DNA of 64,000 nucleotides from JACMQW01 sp964536965 (lineage in GTDB: Bacteria > Bdellovibrionota > UBA1018), in the NCBI GenBank assembly GCA_964536965.1, contig CAZIAL010000004.1, forward strand, positions 62,001-126,000, read 5' to 3'. The position numbers and the translations under genes were made by a program. Positions 60,666-64,000 of this stretch are shown one piece after another (position 1 is the stretch's first letter; every line of letters starts with the position of its first letter). The notes under the pieces were generated by a model. That model ran no database searches, was not told the DNA's origin, and worked only from the letters and a program-made list of their open reading frames with translations.

Positions 60666-61817
60666 ATGGCTTTCGAGATCGTCACTAAAAACAATGTCCG
60701 CGACCGCTTCGCGCCGGCTCCTCGTCCCGATGTCTGGAAGGACGTCGAAGACAAGGACTGGAACAACTGGATCTGGCAGCAGCAGAAGCGCGTAAAGTCC
60801 TTCGAACAACTCGAAAAAGTTCTGCCACCGACCCAGGAAGAGCGCGAAGCGTTCGCCAAGTCGAACGAAATGTTTAACATGGGCATCACCCCGTACTACG
60901 CGGGACTGATGGATCCGAACGATCCGAACTGCCCGATTCGTCTCCAGTCCGTTCCGAAGATGGGCGAGCTCACGATTCGCGAAATGGATCTCGAAGATCC
61001 GCTGGGCGAAGAAAAAGACATGCCGGTTCCGGGCATCACGCATCGGTATCCTGACCGCGTTCTTTTCTACACGACCCATAACTGCCCGGTCTTCTGCCGG
61101 CACTGCACGCGGAAGCGGAAAGTTTCCGACCCGTCGTCTTCGGCGGCGAATAAGCAGCTGGAAGACGGGTTGAAATACATCTCCGAGCATACGGAGATTC
61201 GTGACGTCGTGATTTCGGGCGGCGATCCGCTGTCGAACTCCGACGATCGCCTGGAGTACATTCTCTCGCGCCTCCGCGCGATGGACCATATCCAGGTCTT
61301 CCGTCTCGGCACGCGGAACCTCGTCACGCTCCCGCAGCGGATCACCGAATCGTTCGCGCAGATGCTGACGAAGTATCATCCGGTTTTCGTGCACACGCAC
61401 TTCAACCACCCGAAAGAGTGCACGCAGGAAGCGTTCGACGCCTGCGCCCGCCTGGCCAATGCCGGCTGCGTGATCAACAACCAGATGGTGCTGCTGAAGG
61501 GCGTGAACGACGATCCGAAAATCGTGAAGGAGCTGAACCACAAGCTCCTGATGATGCGTGTTCGTCCGTACTATATTTTCCAGTGCGACATGTCCCAGGG
61601 GATTTCGCACTTCCGTACTCCGGTCGAGAAGGGCCTCGAGATCATCGAAGCGCTGCGGGGTTGGACTTCGGGTATGGCGGTTCCGCATTATGTGATCGAC
61701 GCTCCGGGCGGCGGCGGAAAGATTCCTCTACTGCCGCAGTATCTCGAGAAGCGCGAAGGCAAGAAGTGGTTCCTCCGCAACTATAAGAACGATAAGTACG
61801 TCTACGAAGAGCCGTGA
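60666..61817 (+). CDS. kamA: Lysine 2,3-aminomutase (radical SAM)
   Basis: 383 residues; ATG preceded by GAGGTG. Radical-SAM cluster CxxxCxxC at Cys140, Cys144, Cys147 (CPVFCRHC), GGDPL (SAM binding) at 186-189, Lys352 in DAPGGGGK for pyridoxal phosphate, Asp308 (FQCDMSQG) and Asp345 (VIDAPG) that hold the substrate amino group in KAM. These separate true lysine aminomutase from EpmB. Product is beta-lysine, used in lysine breakdown or as an osmolyte; no partner enzyme is adjacent. Confidence 0.9.
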   Translation: MAFEIVTKNNVRDRFAPAPRPDVWKDVEDKDWNNWIWQQQKRVKSFEQLEKVLPPTQEEREAFAKSNEMFNMGITPYYAGLMDPNDPNCPIRLQSVPKMGELTIREMDLEDPLGEEKDMPVPGITHRYPDRVLFYTTHNCPVFCRHCTRKRKVSDPSSSAANKQLEDGLKYISEHTEIRDVVISGGDPLSNSDDRLEYILSRLRAMDHIQVFRLGTRNLVTLPQRITESFAQMLTKYHPVFVHTHFNHPKECTQEAFDACARLANAGCVINNQMVLLKGVNDDPKIVKELNHKLLMMRVRPYYIFQCDMSQGISHFRTPVEKGLEIIEALRGWTSGMAVPHYVIDAPGGGGKIPLLPQYLEKREGKKWFLRNYKNDKYVYEEP

Positions 61818-62347
61818 TCGGAGTGGGCGGGAAAGCCGCGCCAGTCGCGGATTCACAGGGATGGCGGAAAATTGGCGGCGCTTTGCATGGTGCCGCTTCA
61901 ACCGCCGTTCGCGGCTATATCGCGGCTAGCATTTTAGTCGGCTTATTTTCCTGCGCGACCCTTCCCGCGTCGAAGTATAAAGCTTACGATTTTCCGGAGC
62001 AGGGCGTTTTCGTGGAAGAGAAGCCGGCTCGTCGTTACAAGGTCCTTGGCCCCGTCCGCGTGCGCGTGAACTACAGTTCGCTAAACCCGGAGCGCGAAGA
62101 GCAGGATTTATGTCGGAATTACTACAACAAGGGCGTGAACGATCTGCTGAAGCGCGCGAAACGCGACCGGCGCGGCGACGCCGTGATCGACATCCGTTCG
62201 GTGGTTTATTTCATGGACGGAAAGCAGAAGCGGTTTATGACTCCCGAATGCTCCGACGACGGTCAGGAAGGTCAGATCCTGCTCGAGGGCAAAGCGATTC
62301 GGTACCTGAAGGAACCGAAGAAAAAAGCCGCCGCGAGTTCGGAGTAA
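61814..62347 (+). CDS. Lipoprotein of unknown function
   Basis: 177 residues from a GTG that overlaps the kamA stop (GTGA). After an unusually long N-terminal region of about 38 residues comes a membrane/lipobox segment (IAASILVGLFSCATL, Cys47). The mature domain is about 130 residues, charged, with Cys in QDLCRNYY and TPECSDD. No recognised family. A later start would give a more usual signal length. Confidence 0.6.
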   Translation: MIGVGGKAAPVADSQGWRKIGGALHGAASTAVRGYIAASILVGLFSCATLPASKYKAYDFPEQGVFVEEKPARRYKVLGPVRVRVNYSSLNPEREEQDLCRNYYNKGVNDLLKRAKRDRRGDAVIDIRSVVYFMDGKQKRFMTPECSDDGQEGQILLEGKAIRYLKEPKKKAAASSE

Positions 62348-62351
62348 ACGG

Positions 62352-63254
62352 ATGATGCGGTACCCGAATCTCCCACTGCTTATCGTCGGCGCCGGAGTCT
62401 GTTTCGCGCTCGGCCGGATTTCGGTCGAGCCTTCGATGAATTCCGAGCCCGCGTCGTCCTCCGATAAGCTCTCGACGAAGCAGTCATCCGCCTCCTCCTC
62501 GATACCTGGCTCGAACGAAGCGGTGAGCTGCGGAGTTTCCGCCGGCGCGCTCGCGGCGCCCGCCGCCTCGGTCGCGGAAACCGATAAGGTCCTGCGCGGG
62601 GTACCCTACGCCGTTCTGAAGGGCGTCTATCTCGCGCGCCAGGACGAGGAATGGAAGCGGGTCGAAGAGCGGTATACCAGTCCCACGGACGTAAAGACCG
62701 AGACCGAAGTGAAGGAGTACGCCAATACCCTGTTCCGTTCCTTCCAGAGCAATCGTCCGGAAGACGCCTACTATCAGGCGCGCGGTGAGTGGTCGCTTCG
62801 GGGAGGGAAACGTCTGCCTTACGTCGCCTTCGTATCCTTTTACTCCTCCCGGCCGAATCCGGAGCCGGAAGATCCGCGCTTCGTGAATTCCACTTCCGGG
62901 GATGCGACGCTCGCAACCGAAGGCGATGAACTCTGCTGGGGAACCTCGGTGTATTTCCGCGTCGACGATAAGTACGCGAACGAAAGTCACAGTCGTTGCC
63001 TCGGCTGGACGGCTACCCGGAACAAGCAGCCCTATGCAGTGCATTCGCCCTATACGAAGCGACTCGCGCCCTACTTTGATTCGCTCAGTCTCCCGCTCCC
63101 TGGTTTCGCTGGCGATTCGGCGGCAGGTCCGGAGTGGTACGATTCGGTCCGCGGGAAGTGGAACTCGCTTTCGGGCCTGCGCTGGGAAGCCGTCACGAAG
63201 GCCGATTTCTTACGCCTCGAGAAGGACCTGCAGCAAGAAACGGCGATCGACTAG
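62352..63254 (+). CDS. Secreted or membrane-anchored protein of unknown function
   Basis: 300 residues. The start (YPNLPLLIVGAGVCFALGRISVEP) may be a signal anchor. A Ser-rich linker follows, and a beta-rich domain from about 85 (VPYAVLKGVYLARQDEEWKRVEERY, GEWSLRGGKRLPYVAFVSFYSSR, WGTSVYFRVDD). One Cys in EAVSCGVS, two more in LCWGTS and SRCLGW. Starts five bases after the preceding gene stop. Unknown family. Confidence 0.65.
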   Translation: MMRYPNLPLLIVGAGVCFALGRISVEPSMNSEPASSSDKLSTKQSSASSSIPGSNEAVSCGVSAGALAAPAASVAETDKVLRGVPYAVLKGVYLARQDEEWKRVEERYTSPTDVKTETEVKEYANTLFRSFQSNRPEDAYYQARGEWSLRGGKRLPYVAFVSFYSSRPNPEPEDPRFVNSTSGDATLATEGDELCWGTSVYFRVDDKYANESHSRCLGWTATRNKQPYAVHSPYTKRLAPYFDSLSLPLPGFAGDSAAGPEWYDSVRGKWNSLSGLRWEAVTKADFLRLEKDLQQETAID

Positions 63255-63365
63255 AAGTGCGCTAAGCGCCCGAAATCACACGATTATTTAAGCCTAGAAA
63301 TTTATCGAACCGGATTTGCAACCTTCCCGTCGACTCTCGCAAGATCTCGCGGGAGAACGGATGCG

Positions 63366-63941
63366 ATGAAGTTCGTCGACGGCATCGACTGGGACGAGGT
63401 GATAGGGGACTTGGGGCCGGCGCTTCTGCGCTACTTCCTCGCCGCCGGCTTCGCGCGGGCACACGCCTCCGACGGCGTCCAGGAGACGTTGCTCCGGCTC
63501 GTACGCCTCGCCCAGGAAGGCGAGTACGACCCGAAACGAGGTTCGCCGCGGATGCTGGCCTTCGGAATCGCGCGGCTGGTGAAGCACGAGAATTACCGTA
63601 AGGTCAGCGAGCACGAGCTCTACGCGGATCCTAAAGAGTATGCCGATCGAGCGTCCCCAGGGGGCCCCCGCGAAACGCCGGTCACCTCCGAGGAAGGATG
63701 CTCGTCCCTCGAGACGAATCATCGCCTGCGCGAAGCGATCCGTTCCCTCGACTATCCCGTCCGCGAAATCTTCCTCTTCCTGATCGATGAAGAGCTTCGG
63801 CTCGAGGAAATTTCCGGAATTCTCTCCATTCCCGTGGGGACGGTGAAGAGTCATATCCACCGCGGGAAAGAAAAATTACGCGCGGCTCTGGGCGACCTCG
63901 CCCCGGATCGGATCGCCGAAAAAGAGAGGAACTCGCCATGA
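63366..63941 (+). CDS. ECF-type sigma factor
   Basis: 191 residues. Sigma-2-like part at 15-85 (DGVQETLLRLVRLAQEGEYDPKRGSPRMLAFGIARL) and sigma-4 at about 125-175 (LDYPVREIFLFLIDEELRLEEISGILSIPVGTVKSHIHRGKEKLRAAL). No region 3. Stop overlaps the next ATG, as in sigma/anti-sigma pairs. Separate from the pair at 20849. Confidence 0.88.
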   Translation: MKFVDGIDWDEVIGDLGPALLRYFLAAGFARAHASDGVQETLLRLVRLAQEGEYDPKRGSPRMLAFGIARLVKHENYRKVSEHELYADPKEYADRASPGGPRETPVTSEEGCSSLETNHRLREAIRSLDYPVREIFLFLIDEELRLEEISGILSIPVGTVKSHIHRGKEKLRAALGDLAPDRIAEKERNSP

Positions 63942-64000
63942 AGAAAAAGACCGAGAAGAAGATCGAACCGAGAGATCCCGAACTCGAGGCGCTGCTCGGC
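63938..64000 (+). CDS. N-terminal fragment, probable anti-sigma factor
   Basis: 21 codons to the window edge (MKKKTEKKIEPRDPELEALLG), beginning in the stop of the sigma gene. Basic, polar start and position suggest a cognate anti-sigma; too short to confirm. Confidence 0.45.
   Translation, partial: MKKKTEKKIEPRDPELEALLG

Overview
The window looks like part of a draft or metagenome-assembled chromosome (three runs of N, two exactly 100 N) from a GC-rich, Gram-negative bacterium. Evidence for an outer membrane: a TonB-dependent cobalamin receptor, ExbB/ExbD-type proteins, several lipoproteins with lipobox cysteines, a DUF481 barrel and other small barrel-like proteins. The very large number of secreted or lipoprotein products without a recognisable family, the long-form aromatic amino acid hydroxylase, giant Ig-repeat surface proteins and galactose-binding-lectin modules fit Bdellovibrionota/Oligoflexia-like or other former deltaproteobacterial lineages; this placement is inference, not shown by a marker gene.

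Layout. 1-2.7 kb: two overlapping lipoprotein genes, a terminator, then an arsenic pair (ArsR with C-terminal cysteines and an ArsI-type C-As lyase). 2.7-6.6 kb: small barrel protein and an NHL-propeller lipoprotein on the minus strand. 6.7-13.25 kb: accessory region with a complete IS256-family element that borders a 5'-truncated formylglycine-enzyme-like gene, a Replic_Relax-type protein, unusual perfect inverted repeats, and a frameshifted large serine recombinase that runs into a tRNA-Ile/Met(CAU) gene. 13.3-22.3 kb: secreted proteins, an RCC1-repeat lipoprotein, a cobalamin riboswitch plus BtuB-like receptor, an overlapping minus-strand operon (aromatic hydroxylase, DUF423, unknown), an ECF sigma/anti-sigma/DUF3106-like operon and tRNA-Asn.

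22.4-32.1 kb: a giant minus-strand lipoprotein gene with at least 19 near-identical 93-residue Ig-like modules and C-terminal lectin-like domains, interrupted by assembly gaps, next to a deleted relic of a related gene that keeps the same 49-bp promoter/leader. 32.3-50 kb: mostly housekeeping and envelope genes (PP2C phosphatase fused to a cyclic-nucleotide-binding domain, YdjM-like hydrolase, DUF481, MscL, methyltransferase, phosphofructokinase, ABC-F ATPase, RecQ, a lipoprotein sugar-lactone oxidase, VTC-domain/DUF4956 pair, glutamate racemase). 50-64 kb: tRNA-Ser(CGA), M28 aminopeptidase, feoA-feoB-FeoB-associated Cys-rich protein behind a Fur-like dyad, a 942-residue secreted protein with a near-consensus promoter, a polysaccharide-lyase-like protein with two SUEL lectin domains, exbB-exbD, lysine 2,3-aminomutase with lipoprotein neighbours, and a second ECF sigma/anti-sigma pair cut by the window end.

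The best candidates for something undescribed are the giant modular adhesin with its relic, the inverted-repeat-rich integrated element at the tRNA gene, and the PP2C-cyclic-nucleotide fusion.
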